From Hybos culiciformis (Eukaryota; Arthropoda; Insecta; Diptera; Hybotidae): a stretch of DNA of 64,000 nt. A program made the translations under genes and the position numbers. This document shows positions 33,477 to 45,950 of this stretch, piece after piece. The notes beneath the pieces were generated by a model. That model was not told the origin of the DNA and did not search any database. It saw only the letters and a list, made by a program, of their open reading frames with translations. The stretch covers positions 248,001-312,000 of the forward strand of contig CAXFZM010000320.1 in NCBI GenBank assembly GCA_964007475.1. The letters run 5' to 3'. Numbering within the stretch: the first letter of the stretch is position 1; each line of letters starts with the position of its first letter.

Positions 33477-33669
33477 TAGTAGATTACAATACATGGAGAA
33501 AATTTGTTATTCTTGCGAGTTGTGTATACACACAAACACATAGACACGAGTCATATTTATATCACGAGACCGAAGGTCGAGTGATATAATATTGACGAGT
33601 GTCTATGTGTTTGTGTGTATACACAACGAGCTGTATAACAAATTTGATTACCATGTATTGTATACTGCT
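33477..33669. mobile_element. Foldback MITE with TTAA target duplication, copy 2
   Basis: Copy in unit B of the element at 16322-16514, at the equivalent place. TTAA is at 33473-33476 and 33670-33673. It was present before the A/B duplication. Confidence 0.7.
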
Positions 33670-33673
33670 TTAA

Positions 33674-36600
33674 TGTGCATGGGAGAGGGAGTTGAAAACA
33701 ATACATTATTTACAATGAAAAAAATAACAAAAAAGTACAAAATGAAGCAAGGAAATAAAATTTAATTAATACGGAATTAAATTTATTTCTCGAAATGATT
33801 TCAAACCGGATGATTTAAGATCAGCTAAATTCCTAAAATATTAAAAAAAAAAATTAGTAATTTTTCCAAAAAAAATTATTCATTTTCTTTTTTGCAAAAA
33901 AAAAAATCGATAATTTTTTTTTAGAAAAATTACTAATTTTTTTTTTATTATTTTAGGAACTAATGGTCTTCTTAAATTTTATTTAATTTTATTTTGAATT
34001 ATTAAAAAAAATAATAATAATTTTATAATTTTTTTTTTTTATAATTAAAAATAAAATCAAATAATAATTATATAATTATGATTTATATTTACAATAAATA
34101 ATCTCCTTGTTGCTGCCATTTTCCTCGTTTGTTGATAAAAGAAAAAAAAAATCTTACTTGACATTTAACAATTGACAGCAAACTTTATAATGACAACAAA
34201 GATATTTTCAGGGTTACCATTGTTCTATTTTTATTCATTTTGTTTTTTTGAATAAAAATAAGTGCAGTTTTAGAAGTGTGGTTTAAATTTTTGTACTAAA
34301 ATCCAACAACACTCGTTTAAAAATTTAGTAGTAGAATTTCGAAGATCCTTTAAAAATAGTAGATTGAAACACATGTTAAGAAAATTCATCGACTGATCGA
34401 CTGGCCGCTTTTTAGAAAAAAAAAAAAAAATAGCCGCGTATTTTTTTATTGGTTCTTTTTTTTTTTTGTTTGCTCAGAGGGAAAATATAGATTAGCTCAG
34501 AGAGAAAATATAGATTTTTAGCATTATAAACTAAGCTTTGTTTGACATTGATATGATGCCTGTGAGAGGTATATATTTGCAATTTTTTTTTTTTTTTTTG
34601 GTATTTGTCTGTATTGAAATATTGTGAGTGTGAGTGATATTATTTTTGTTTATAGTATTACGCAGTTCAAAATGAAGAATGTAAATACAATATAGAGCTG
34701 TGTAAATACTATTTACCTCACATCGCATGTGTATTGATGCATGTAATGGACCATTTACCGAGCTAAATTTGCGAATGTAAATACAACTTACCGAAGCCAT
34801 GCGCATTAAAAAATTTTACCTTCTCTTCAGATGGAGAATTTGAGATACCAAAAACTTCATCAAGTAACTCATAATTGTAAATTTTTGGATAAATTAAACT
34901 TCTTTCAACTTTATTTTAATTTTTTTTTTTTTTCAATCTTATATCAATTTGGTTAAATTTAACCCATCTTTTCTTTTTGACAAATTTATTATTTCCATCA
35001 AATTTTGACCAAATAAATATAAACCAAATATATGAAATCAATCTTTAATGACATCCAATTCATTATTTCTTTTAATAAATAAAAAAAAATAATTATAAAT
35101 TATTTTCATTGCAAATCTTCTAGTAGGAATTTGATTTCAAAAAAATAAAAATTTTACTCTTTCAAAAAATATCTGGACAATTATTTGCTAAAAATTTTAA
35201 AATTTGTTCAATAATTTTTTTTTACTTCACTTTGAAGTCAAAACCTCAGTAAAATAAGACCAATATAAAGAAATTTAATAAAACATACCAAAATTTACGT
35301 TTGTACAAGATTGGTTAAAAGACTCTGCATATATGTATACATATATATGTGGTGGAAATCAAATTCAAAAATTTCTTTTCTTAAAAAACTAATTCTCTTT
35401 TCAAAAATCTAAAAATTTAACAACATAAAATTACTTATTACCATGACAATTTTTCTATATTACTTTTCTTTTTTTTTCTTCATATTTCATTTATGCATAT
35501 GAAAAAAAAAAAGAATATTTCATTTATGCATATGAAAAAAAAAGGTTAATGAATTTTATGCAACGACCACTCCCACCTAAGAGATACAAACAAAAAAAAA
35601 AAAAACAAATATCATCTTATGAGTCAACCTCAATGATAAAAAAAATTTTAATTAACAAAAAAAAAATTTTTTTTATACAAATGCATAAATGCATAAATAA
35701 AAAAAAAAAAAAAAAGAAAAAAGAAAAAAAAAACAACATTTTTTTTACCTTTTGTAAAATTTGTAAAAATATCTGATATAGAAACAACTTTTCAATTATA
35801 CTAGTTTAATATAGAATTGTCGCGTATAATTTTTTTTATAATAAAATCGTTCAAGAAAAAAAAAAACTTATTTAAATCTACATATGAATTGCAAGAAATC
35901 TCATACATATCATATATTTTAGCACAAAAGATCTCCCTTTTTAGCTGTTAGAATCTCATCCATTCAATTAACAAATATTATTTTTACCCTGTTTTCCTGT
36001 TTATAACATTTTCAAAGTTTCAAAGGCGGTTTTTTTAAATTTTGAGTTTTTTGGCCCAAACGAGCCTTTAAAAAAACTTGAACACATTTGCTTGGATTCT
36101 GAAGTAAAGGAAAAAGATAATAAATAATCTCAAACGCAGCAATAAAGCTAAATACCACTCTCCAGGGCTGGTGACGTGAAATTTTGAATTTCTTTAATTT
36201 CCTAAACAATTTTTAATTAATTTAATTTATTTCTCAGAATTTTTTTATTTTTTTTGATAAATAACAGTTTCTGCACAAAAATCAAATTCAAATATAGTTT
36301 TGTGATTTTCTGGTAAAGGTGTTTTTCGTACAATTTTGTCGCATTTTTCACGGCCGTTTATTTTCTGTAAAATAAAACAAAAAAAAAAAACTGCAAAAAT
36401 AGAAAACAGAAATAGAAAACAGAATTTCAAGTGGAGGGCACTTAATGAAACCACTCAAAATTGATAGCTAATATTACTCAGAGAAAACACAACGTGAAAA
36501 TATAGGACTACTCCAATAAACCATATAATAAATTTTTCTAATTTAAAAGTGAATAAATATTTTGAACATTTTTTAATATGCTTTTCAAAGCAGCATTATT

Positions 36601-36970
36601 GAGTCTTTTCACCTTTTAAAATTTTATTTTTTTTCAAAAGTTAAGTTAAATATTTATTTAAGTCTTGCAAATAGAACTTTAATTCGTATTCATATCAGCA
36701 ATCACCTGTCAAAAAAAAAAATAACTACGCCGTGATTTCACAAAATTTTCACCACGGCTCGCCAAAACAAAAAAAAAAAAGATCACAAAAAAAGGTGATG
36801 TTACGTTAACCTGAAAAATAATCCCTAACTAATAAAACAAATTAAAAAAAAAAAACAAAACAATTTATTACTAAAGTAAAACAAAAAAAAAAAAAAAATT
36901 TAATCTTAAAAATAAACTTAAACATATAAAAAAAAAAAAAGAGAAACTATTGTTATTTATTCCCACTAAA
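33674..36970. other. AT-rich 3' region of unit B, no supported gene
   Basis: Counterpart of 16519-19804, nearly identical, with the same tandem TATTTCATTTATGCATATG pair near 35483-35543. An A-run-bearing ORF at 35549-35776 differs between the units only by homopolymer length and is not supported as a gene. Confidence 0.45.
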
Positions 36971-37509
36971 TCATGAATAATCTGAAAAAGAAATTTTTAT
37001 TAATTAGCAAAAAAAAAATTACAAAAATATAAATAAATAAATAAATAAACAAATAACTTACCCCACTCCTCATCCCTACTTAATCCGGAGTCCCGGCCAT
37101 TGCATGAGCAATACCCCAACTCCCCACACGACAAGCAATAGTTACACCTGTGTACCAGATGTCCAAACCGCCGGCACCGACAACACTCTGGACCAGCATG
37201 AATAACTGCTTCATGTGCCATATTACACACAAAACAGTATGTACACTGGTCCAGAACGTGTTCCCAGGACCCACACCTAAAACATACCCCTTCACCATCC
37301 TAAAAAAATAAAAAAGATTAAAAGCAAAATATAAAAAAAAAAAAAAAAAATCTAATTTTACTTACATAATAATAGGCACACTTCCCTGAGTGTGGTACAA
37401 GATAGCATCCATTGCAACGACTCATCTTCGCTAAATCGTCAACTACAGCTGCACGGCAGCTCCTGCATCTGTGGCCTTCTCTACCACACCTCCAACAATA
37501 TTGAGCCAT
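36971..37509 (-). CDS. Antisense spliced gene for a 130-aa CCHC zinc-knuckle protein (unit B)
   Basis: Coding exons on the minus strand: 37509-37366 (48 codons, from ATG), 37299-37062 and 36981-36971 (stop TGA). Introns of 66 and 80 nt begin GTAAGT and end in T-rich AG; phases are 0 and 1 and join without a break. The product is Cys/His-rich with canonical C-X2-C-X4-H-X4-C knuckles CWRCGREGHRCRSC, CFRCGSWEHVLDQC and CRCRRFGHLVHRC (the last preceded by an extra Cys), and further degenerate knuckles. It resembles CNBP- or AIR-type nucleic-acid-binding proteins in pattern only. An AATAAA lies just after the stop. An acceptor before the ATG implies a 5' exon; its donor here (GTAATT) is weaker than in A. 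The gene is antisense to the retroelement. Confidence 0.7.
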
Positions 37510-38742
37510 TCTAAAAGAAAAACAAATTATTTTATTTTATAGAACTGGTCACCCTAATCATGAACCATGAGTTAGACCGGATGTTCCACAATAAAATTTT
37601 TTTGTTTCAAAACAAAAAAACTTTTGAAACAAACTTCTTTAAAAAAAAAAATATATAAATAAAATTAATTAATAAAAAAAAAAAAATTACCTTTATTATA
37701 TTTTTTTTAATCACTTTTATCAAATTTTTTACTTTTTATTAAAACACACCTTTTACTAAAATTACTATTCAAAAAAAAGTACCCGTAATCAAAAAAAACA
37801 AAAACAACAAACTGACCACGAAATTAAACTTCAATTATTCTGACAGAAGAAAAAATTCAAAATTTGATCCGCTCTACTTCCACACACAATCTTTTACAAC
37901 TTTGGATACTTTTAGGAGTAAATGATCATGCATAGATTTTCTTGGCGGAATTAAAAAAAAAAAAAAAAAATATTTAAAATAAAAAAGATATTTATAAACA
38001 AACATAAAACTATGGCTTGTATTTACGTAGATGTAGGCTAGGTTTATTATATAAGTAAAATTTTAAAATTTTTATTTTATATTTTAATAATTTAATTCAT
38101 ATAACTTTTCTATTTTCAATTTTTTAGATACCAATTTTTTTGTCTTACAAAAAAAAAAATACAAATTTTGATTGATGATATTACCAATAAAGTAGGGCCA
38201 ACTCCACTCATATTACATAATACGAGGTGAAGCCACCAATGAAAAATATTGTCAACAAAAATAAGACCTCATAAAGTAGGCATCTTAAAAAAATAAAAAT
38301 TATATTTTTTTACCAATTGTTTATATATATATATCATTATTATGATATGATATCAATCATTTAAAATTATAAATCATAATTTTCAAATAATAATATATAA
38401 TATTATTATTAAAACTAAAAGTTTATAAAAATAAAATTCTTATATGTAATAAAGGTCTTTACAATGAACCTAAAATTATAATAATACAACTATTTGTAAA
38501 AGCAAAATTGAAATTGATTAAAATACATTGTAATAAATTGTAATTGAATGTCAAGAAAAATCTCAAAAATAAAACAACAAAAATAAAACATTATGATCAT
38601 GGAAGCAAAATTGTATTCCAACGAATTATAGTAATTTAAACTGTAGTAGGAATACTTTAAGGAAATTAAATCATTAATAAAATTTTGTATGTAATCTAAT
38701 CCAGATGTTTTATTGCTAAAAATTTCCTACAGGTCCTTGATT
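37510..38742. other. Region between antisense gene and terminal LTR, unit B
   Basis: Holds the probable 5' exon of the antisense gene (about 37690-37930), the right hairpin repeat (38128-38158) and AT-rich spacer. No plus-strand gene is supported. It differs from unit A more than other parts do. Confidence 0.4.
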
Positions 38743-38754
38743 AGGTGGAAGAAA

Positions 38755-39123
38755 TGCAAATGTAAGGTCCAGCTATAGATGGCCGTGGCCATGAGCTGAA
38801 GAATGACTCCCTAGTCATTTAGGTTAAGCTCTTTCTATTAGGTTTGGTTGGGGTTTCTTAGAATATCCTTTTTATTAAAATCTTCCTTTTTTTAAACTTA
38901 AAAGACATCCTATAAATGTTGTTATGAACCCTCTGGTGTTCACTGTCGCGTACCCACCCAACTACGAGCTTAGACCCGGCCTGAGAACAGGATGTCCTAG
39001 ACAGTGGACTCGGCACCAGCTTAAAATTTTGAAAATAGAGCACCTTCTTTTGTTCATCTTGAACTCAGAATTTTTGTGCTTATATACACCCCCCGTTTTC
39101 CAACCTTAATTTAATTCATAACA
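38755..39123 (+). repeat. 3' LTR of unit B (369 bp; 5' end tentative)
   Basis: It starts TGCAAATGTAAGG after the tract AGGTGGAAGAAA and ends ATTCATAACA at 39123, where genomic satellite DNA (AATAGCGCC) begins. Compared with the middle LTR it has about 61 bp less and several substitutions. Confidence 0.55.
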
Positions 39124-39410
39124 AATAGCGCCTTTATATTGGCAAAATAATACTGACAAAATTATACAAGATTTTTATCAACATTGAATAAGTATGAAAA
39201 TCTAAATTTTATTCAAACTATAAAATATTAATTAGTTAATAATAAAAAACTAAAATTTACTAAATATTTTATTTTATAAATATTTTATAAATTGAAATAA
39301 AATTTAAGTTTATCAATTTTCATACAAAGTTCAATAAAAAATACAAGAGCCGGCGGGACGTTTGATAGATGTGAAACATCGGAATTATTTTGTACAGATA
39401 ATATTGATAG
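39124..39410. repeat. Satellite-family unit flanking the retroelement
   Basis: AATAGCGCCTTTATATTGGC and the following AT-rich sequence through GAGCCGGCGGGACG and TGAAACATCGGAATTATTTT reappear at 61403-61665 and in part at 61820-61985 and 62758-62860. The tandem retroelement therefore sits in, or replaced part of, another copy of this satellite. Confidence 0.75.
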
Positions 39411-39598
39411 ATAACCTTGATAGAATTTTGGATTTTAATTTTAAAAAATTTCATTGGATGTTTACTGTTCTTTTTGTTTTATTTCTATTAATTATTAATG
39501 CAAACCAAAGAACACTAAAAATATTTAAATACCTAAAAAATATTTAAATACCTAAATTTTTTTTATAGCACGAACGGATTTCTTTGATTTATCATAAT

Positions 39599-40141
39599 AA
39601 CTTCGCTACACTTCAGGTTAGCAACCCTGAATTTCTTGGTTTGAAAATTGGTTGGCGAATGGGGTGACACACTTATAAAAGATGGTTTGGTTTGAAATTA
39701 AAAAAAAATTCTTTGTAAAATTAAAAAAAAAATTCTTTGTAAAATAAAATTTTAATTTTTCGTAATTTAAAAAAAAAAAATTAATTTTTTTAATTTAAAG
39801 AAAAAATGGAAAATAAAAATAATATTCAATTTTTTTTTTAAAATATTTTAATTTATTTTCTTTTTTGACAACCTACAATTTATTATTATTTTTTTTATAT
39901 CGAAGCATTTTAAAGTATGATTTTTTCTGTAAATTTTCTGCAAATTGGCAGGTTATACCTTTTTTTTTTGAAATGCAATTAAACTATGTAGTAAAATTTC
40001 TAGGTTTGTGTCGAACCTACTGAAAATCATGAAAAAAAAAAAAAATTTATATGGCAAACCAAGTACCAAACACAGAACGAACCCATTTTTTTCTGCAAAA
40101 CATGGAATTCTGTGTTTGTAACCTGAAGTGTAGCGAGTTAT
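39599..40141. mobile_element. MITE with ACTTCGCTACACTTCAGGTT-type terminal inverted repeats
   Basis: The left end AACTTCGCTACACTTCAGGT (39599 onward) is matched in inverse by AACCTGAAGTGTAGCGAGTT at 40120-40139. About 540 bp, no ORF. The flanks ATAA/TATAA suggest a TA-type duplication. Confidence 0.6.
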
Positions 40142-40175
40142 AAGATTATAAGAAAATAAGTTTGGAAAGGCTGTT

Positions 40176-40657
40176 ATGCCTTGTTCACACTTCGCTAATT
40201 TAACATGTTCGAAAGGAGTTAAACAACTTTGGAAAATCGATCGTTCAAACGATGTTTTTCATATGTTAACATGTTTAGCTCTGTCAGATAAAGAATTCCA
40301 AATAATACCGGAGATAAGCTCAAAGGAACTGACGCGCTCAAAAAAGTTAAAATATATAAAGTTGTGTCACGGTTAAGAACTCGCGCGTCATTTATCTTGA
40401 GTGTATCTCCACCTTTATAAAATTTCAAAGTCAAAAATGACATACCAAGTAAAAATTAATGCATACTGAATATTGACGAAGAAAATATTATTCAAAAATT
40501 ACTCATTCATCCCTGAAAATTAAGAAAGTAGAAACATGTTGAAGAACGTGTTTCTGTTTTAAATTTTTTTTCTATGAAAAAACAATATCAAAAACACCAA
40601 CGGAACATGTTCGTTGTCCGAACATGTTAAATTAGCTACGTGTAAACAAGCTATTAG
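40176..40657. mobile_element. MITE with GCTAATTTAACATGTTCG terminal inverted repeats
   Basis: The left GCTAATTTAACATGTTCG (40194-40211) and the right CGAACATGTTAAATTAGC (40619-40636) are perfect inverses. Outer parts CCTTGTTCACAC and GTGTAAACAAGC are similar. About 480 bp; the 66-aa ORF within is not supported as a gene. Confidence 0.6.
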
Positions 40658-41121
40658 TTAGGTTTTTTTCTGTATGAAAAAATCCAGTTTCAAAGTTAGT
40701 TCTCATTTCATTCGTACGACGTTGTATGCCCAATCAATCTGTATGCATTTTAATAAATTTTGTATAATAAAGTCAACCACTGTTTTGCACTAAGCGACAA
40801 GCCAACAACATAAAGCGAAACAAATATTTAATTTCAAACTTCCAATTGAAAAGAGAAAAAAAATATCCAAAAAAAAAGATTTAAGCGACGGGAGTTTATA
40901 TTTGTTATTTAAAAAATAAAAAAATATCGAATAATAAGAAAATTTATATATATTAAAAAAAAAATAAATATTTAAAATTAAAACAAATTAAAATTAAACA
41001 AAATAGTGAATTTAAATAATTTTTAAATAAAAAATTCAAAATAGTGAATTTAAATAATTTTTAAATAAAAAATTCAAAATGTCAACAAAAAAAAAACATC
41101 CCTGTACCGTGTACGCGCGGG

Positions 41122-42172
41122 GGAAGTTATACTTCGTAATGTGGAAATGAAAATAGGAAAATAGTTTCATTAAGACAAACTTTATTAGCATTGCTTACAA
41201 TTCACAATTGATCGCATCAATACGATTTTTGACACTTTCCCATATCGTAGGGATAAAATTATGTGGTGCAAAATTATCTACATTCAATTGCCTTTCGAAT
41301 GACATTACTAGTTAATTTCTGAGTCGCAGCTATAAAACCGGCTGTAAGCAGACTTTCCCAAAAATTGAGATTTCTCAAAATTTAAATTTTGAAAACAAAT
41401 TTTTTTTTTTCAAAATAACTTTTTTTTATAGAGTCCTTTTAAATGACATCAAAAACTGGGAACATGTCGAACAAAAAATAAGGAAACGAGCCCGTTCGCA
41501 GACTTTTTCTACCTACTTAGTGTATGTGTATCATATCAAACTAAAAACCTAACAATCAATTGATATTCACAAGAGACGTAACTTGAAATAACCTTAAATC
41601 CGTTGCATTGTCCGTGGGATTGTTTTTTTCACTCATTTTTCACAATTCTTAAGTAAATGAAATAATGAATACTATAAATTAAATTAAAATAGAACAACAA
41701 GTACGTCTCTCTCCTCGCGCATGTGTTCGGCGTGGGTGTTTCGGAATTCAGAAATTTAATTTCGAAATTAAATAAATTTTGAATACTAATGTCATTGAAG
41801 AAACGTTTTGTCTCTGGAATAAAGTGGTTTCTTTCCATATTTTTTGTATTTTGTATTTTTAAACTGAGCTAATAATTTTTTTTTATGTTAAGAAATTAAA
41901 ACAAATATTAATTAGTCAGAAAAAAAAATAAATTTCGTGCGTGAACCTTTTTTTCAACTACGCAATTCGATTTTAAAATAAAAGAAATTTTCGGAAAAAA
42001 AACTAAAATCGTCGGTAAATTAAAAAAAAGCCTTAAATTTTTTTCAATGTGTTTGTGCAAAAATAATAATAAAAAAAAATAATAAAAAAATAATAATACA
42101 TTTTTTATTTTGTATGCATTTGTGCGTTAAACGTTAAATTTTTTGCAAGTCGCATAAGAAGTATAACTTCAA
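41122..42172. mobile_element. Possible DNA element with GAAGTTATACTTC terminal inverted repeats
   Basis: GAAGTTATACTTCGTAATG near 41125 and the inverse CGCATAAGAAGTATAACTTC near 42152 could be its ends. It contains the half MITE at 41230-41530. No coding region recognised and no target duplication found. Confidence 0.3.
41230..41530. mobile_element. Half copy of the palindromic MITE of 59723-60246
   Basis: The sequence from CACTTTCCCATATCGTA to AGACTTTTTCTACCTA matches, in reverse complement, the left half of the element at 59723-60246. One arm only, so it is a truncated or unfolded copy. Confidence 0.6.
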
Positions 42173-42217
42173 AAAAATAATTTTTTTTAACCTTTTTTTT
42201 TTGTTTATCATGTACCG

Positions 42218-42517
42218 AAAGACGCCGACGCGATTATATTTTTGGTCGCTGCAGCTTAGCAGCGATATTTTCAATTTTTTGGAACTGCTGCTAAAAAAAA
42301 ATCATTTCTCGCTACTGCGTCGCTGATAATCGCTAAAAAAAACCGTTAAAAAAAAAATCGAAAAAAAAAAACAAAAAAATGTTCGTCGCTGCTTGCTTTA
42401 AACTTCTATGACTGCTACCGATCGCTTTCACCTAAAAATTTGTCGCTACTGTTAGGTCAAAAAACGTCGCTGCGTATCTTGCGGTCGCTCAAAATCTATG
42501 ATCGCGTCGGCGTCTGT
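42218..42517. mobile_element. MITE with AGACGCCGACGCGAT terminal inverted repeats
   Basis: Ends AAAGACGCCGACGCGAT and, inverted, ACAGACGCCGACGCGAT. The interior has many CGCTGC/GCAGCG motifs. GTACCG occurs just outside on both sides (42212-42217, 42518-42523) and may be a target duplication. Confidence 0.55.
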
Positions 42518-42730
42518 GTACCGACACTATGTACTGACACTAAAGTGTTCAAATTTTTAATAAATTTTTCCACAAGAGCGTATGATAAGGAACTACGTTC
42601 CAAAAACTCAAAATTTAAAAAATCTGCCTCACCTACCAGTTATTTACTCTCTAACATATCAAAAATCACTTCAGTCGAGATTGTATTAACTCTAAAATCA
42701 AAGAAAAACCAATTTCTCACAGTGATGGCT

Positions 42731-42950
42731 CTTAATAAGAGGATCGTAGGCTATAGGGATTTTTTTTGCGAATTTACACCTTTTTAAAGTCAAATTTTGA
42801 AATAATTTTTCACTGAAAACTCCCATTTTAGAGCATGATACAGACTGGGGGTTTTGAAAGAAAAATTGTTTCACAATTTGACTTTAAAGTGGTTTAAACT
42901 AGTTTTTGAATAAAAGTTTCCCAAAAAAATCCCCAATGATCCTCTTAACT
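42731..42950. mobile_element. Short palindromic MITE with AAGAGGATC ends
   Basis: TTAATAAGAGGATCGTAGG on the left and GATGATCCTCTTAACTAG on the right. Internal arms share TTTAAAGTCAAATTTTGAAA and its inverse CACAATTTGACTTTAAA. Confidence 0.55.
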
Positions 42951-44053
42951 AGATTGCGAAAACCATGTTTTTTATTTGTTTTTGAATTCATAAAAATTCA
43001 TAATTGGAAAACTGATTCGTCAATCTAAAATTGATTGAAAAACTTTTTACTAAAACTAAAATGAAAAACAAAAACATTAAAATTAAAATAAAATAAATTT
43101 TCTATAATTAAACTTTTTCTACTCGTCGAAATAAAAAAAAATTTCAAGTTTATTTTTATTCTGATTTTTATATTTCTTGGAAATGCTAATAGGTTAATTT
43201 GAAAATTATGAAGAAAATTAATATTTTTTAACCTTTTTTTTTTTGTTTTATGATTTTATTAGGTTTAAAAATAAAACTTTTCTCATCACAAAATACACTA
43301 ATAGAAAATTTAATTTATTTCTGATTCTCTAAGTTAAGCTTATTTTGTTTATTATTATTTTTAATTAAAAATAAAACTATTTATATAAATCCATCTGTGC
43401 AATGGAACAGTGGGACTATACGAATCGTATACCGTATTTATTTAGAAAAATTAATAAAAATAATTTTTTTTTGTGCGAATAACAAACAAAAATTAATACA
43501 AACCATTTTATTCATAAATCCATATGGTACCCAATTACTGCTAATTGGTTACTGTTTTTAATCACTTATTTTTACCGATGGAAACGAAGTACCGATGAAA
43601 ATATTTTAACAACATTTGGATCAGATGGGAACCGAAAGCTGTTCGCTCAGTTCATTGTAGTGCTAAAGGTTATTCGAACATTATAAAGAGACACCTTAAG
43701 GGCATCATAACTTTATATTATTTTCCCAAAAATTATACAATAATGTGAAAAAGTGTATGTACATAATAATAGGCTTAAAGCTTAGAGCTAACGATTGCAG
43801 CTTTTATTCCCAAAATACACAGACTATTATTTTAGCTTCAACTTGAATCTGATATGGCATCATATACATTAGGTCTAATCATTTTTGTAATTACAATTCA
43901 ATACGCAACAAAGTTTTGTGATTTTAAGGAACTGAAGTTCATTCTTACTGCTTTCAACACTCTACACTACACAAACTAAAATTAAGTTTGGAACAATCAT
44001 GATGTAGAAACAAACTATAGAAAAATGTGGCAAAAATTACAGTCTCATACAAT
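42951..44053. other. AT-rich interval, nothing recognised
   Basis: I find no ORF with recognisable features and no clear repeat ends between the MITEs on either side. Confidence 0.4.
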
Positions 44054-44948
44054 GTGTGCCACTTATTTATATACAAAAAAAATCATATTTTGATGAGTGC
44101 CCGGCGAAATTTTGTTCCAATGGACCTAAAAGTAGTCCCTACCAAATATTAGTTTAATGTAACATTGTTCACCCGTCCCGCTTAACATGCTTTTGTATAG
44201 TGTTGCACCATTGATTTTTCCACCTGAAATTTTGAAAAAATGTCGTAGGACTCGTAGGTTCTGCTAATATAAAATTTTTTGAACAAAAAACAAATAATTT
44301 ATGAAGTTTAGCGAGTCCAGAATAATGATTTCTCTATTTTTTAAATTATTTTTATAATTCGTAAAGAAATCCAAACATCATGCTCGTAACAGGAAGAAAA
44401 TTGCCATTGTATGGTGATGTTCTATTTATAAAATGCGTGAATTCAAACTTTGTTTTCTTATAATTGCACTTCAAGGTGCATCGGAAATAATAAGATAAAA
44501 ATTTTTTACTCAAAAAGCGTGAAAAGTGTATAACAGAAAACTTCCTTGTATGAAAAAAGAAGAAATATCTCAATAAACCAGAGAATTCTTGGAGCAACGT
44601 TTCAGCCCGGTAATTAAAATTTTAAAAAATAATTAGTTTTAGGACTTTGTATTTACAAATATAGAATATAGTATGTATTGTAATAATTTGAAAATCTTAT
44701 TTGATATTTTATCCAAAAACTTAAATTAAGTAAAGAGTAATTTTATGACACTGTGTAACGCTCAAATGAATGAAAAAACCAATTAGAATTCAAGTAAAAT
44801 ATATGAAAACTTAACCGCCAAGCGGGTTGTTTTAATGGTATCCAATTGAGCTAAATTTTTGTGGGGATGGTTTTTAGATATATAGAACAAAATTCCGCCC
44901 GGCACTCCCAAAAAAAATTAATCTTTAAAAATAAGTGGCACCCTAATG
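44054..44948. mobile_element. DNA element with long terminal inverted repeats (about 65 bp)
   Basis: The left GTGCCACTTATTTATATAC then GAGTGCCCGGCGAAATTTTG is matched in inverse by CAAAATTCCGCCCGGCACTC and AAAAATAAGTGGCACCC on the right. About 895 bp, no convincing ORF (a minus frame at 44352-44597 is low complexity). Probably non-autonomous. Confidence 0.6.
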
Positions 44949-45720
44949 TGTACTATATAAATTTTTTTTATATTGCACTATCTACATAAATGTGAAATCA
45001 TAGACTGAAATTAGGTTTTAATAAAAATTTATATATTTTATTCGCAATTTAAAAATTTGGTCTTCGTTAGTTTAAATATTATGCTGCCTATACAAATATA
45101 TAAATGTTAATAGACAAATTTGAAATATTTACTTATACTGAATGTTATTTTATTGTTAACGGTTAATTACTTAATGCAATTTTAGTATTAAAACAATTAA
45201 AAAAACTTTTTTTTTTGTTTTTTAATTTAAAAAATATAGTTTTTGAAATGATTATTTTATACTTCAATTGCAATATCTATTTATTTTACACGGTGAGACA
45301 TTTTTAGAATAAAGTTTAATTGGATTTCCACTTTCTTTTTTCCTTTTTTTATCAATAAAATTACAAATTTTATATAAACAACAATTTTCAGGTTATTTGA
45401 ATTTGCCAATTCAAATGTTATAATCAAAATATATATTTGATTGTAAATTTATACGGAAATATTAGAATCTGTTTATTTTTTGATATTAATATATATATTT
45501 TTTGTAATAATTTGCTTATATATAGAAACCCTACCTAAATGGGTATAAGAAATTTTCTTATCCTCTAAAAAGTTAAAAACATTAAATAATATTTTTTTTA
45601 TTATGTTCAAACTTTTTTTTTCTTAAATCATAGGAGAATAACTTTTTTCATAATACATATGTATCTACCTATATTTTTATATTTTTAAATGTAATTTGGT
45701 TTAAATTCTATAATTCCTTA
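44949..45720. other. AT-rich interval, nothing recognised
   Basis: No ORF or repeat boundary that I can support. Confidence 0.4.
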
Positions 45721-45937
45721 TTCTATTAATTTGTTGTCAATTTTGGGAGCAGTCAGCCTGTTAAATTAATAACGTGCATTAAATTTAAATAATTTTATTA
45801 TCCAATTTTGCAAATATTTCGCTCTTTGTTTAGTGCATTATCAATGCCTATATTGAAAACGGATAAACATATATTAATTAAACGATCACTACAGAACGGA
45901 ATAAAACATTAAATTTTATACAAAAAACTTACATGTA
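45721..45937. repeat. Dispersed repeat, inverted partner of 58984-59222
   Basis: The sequence from TTCTATTAATTTGTTGTCAA to ACTTACATG is the diverged reverse complement of 58984-59222. The two copies lie about 13 kb apart, facing each other around the hAT transposon and LINE. Confidence 0.7.
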
Positions 45938-45950
45938 TAAAAATTCCATT

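Larger units (their letters stand above)
22024..39123 (+). mobile_element. Unit B of the giant env-bearing gypsy-like retroelement
   Basis: It starts after the middle LTR with the primer site, has the full leader that A lost, then gag, pol, membrane ORF, env (internally duplicated), accessory exons, MITE, antisense gene and terminal LTR (to 39123). It differs from A by two integrase deletions, an 11-bp deletion in protease, a 7-bp deletion in gag and the env duplication. It shares with A at least ten inactivating lesions. The right flank, AATAGCGCC, belongs to a satellite found again near 61.4-62.8 kb. Confidence 0.85.

Noticed and set aside
42440..42787. 115-aa plus ORF
   Set aside because: It spans the end of one MITE and the start of another and has no recognisable domain.
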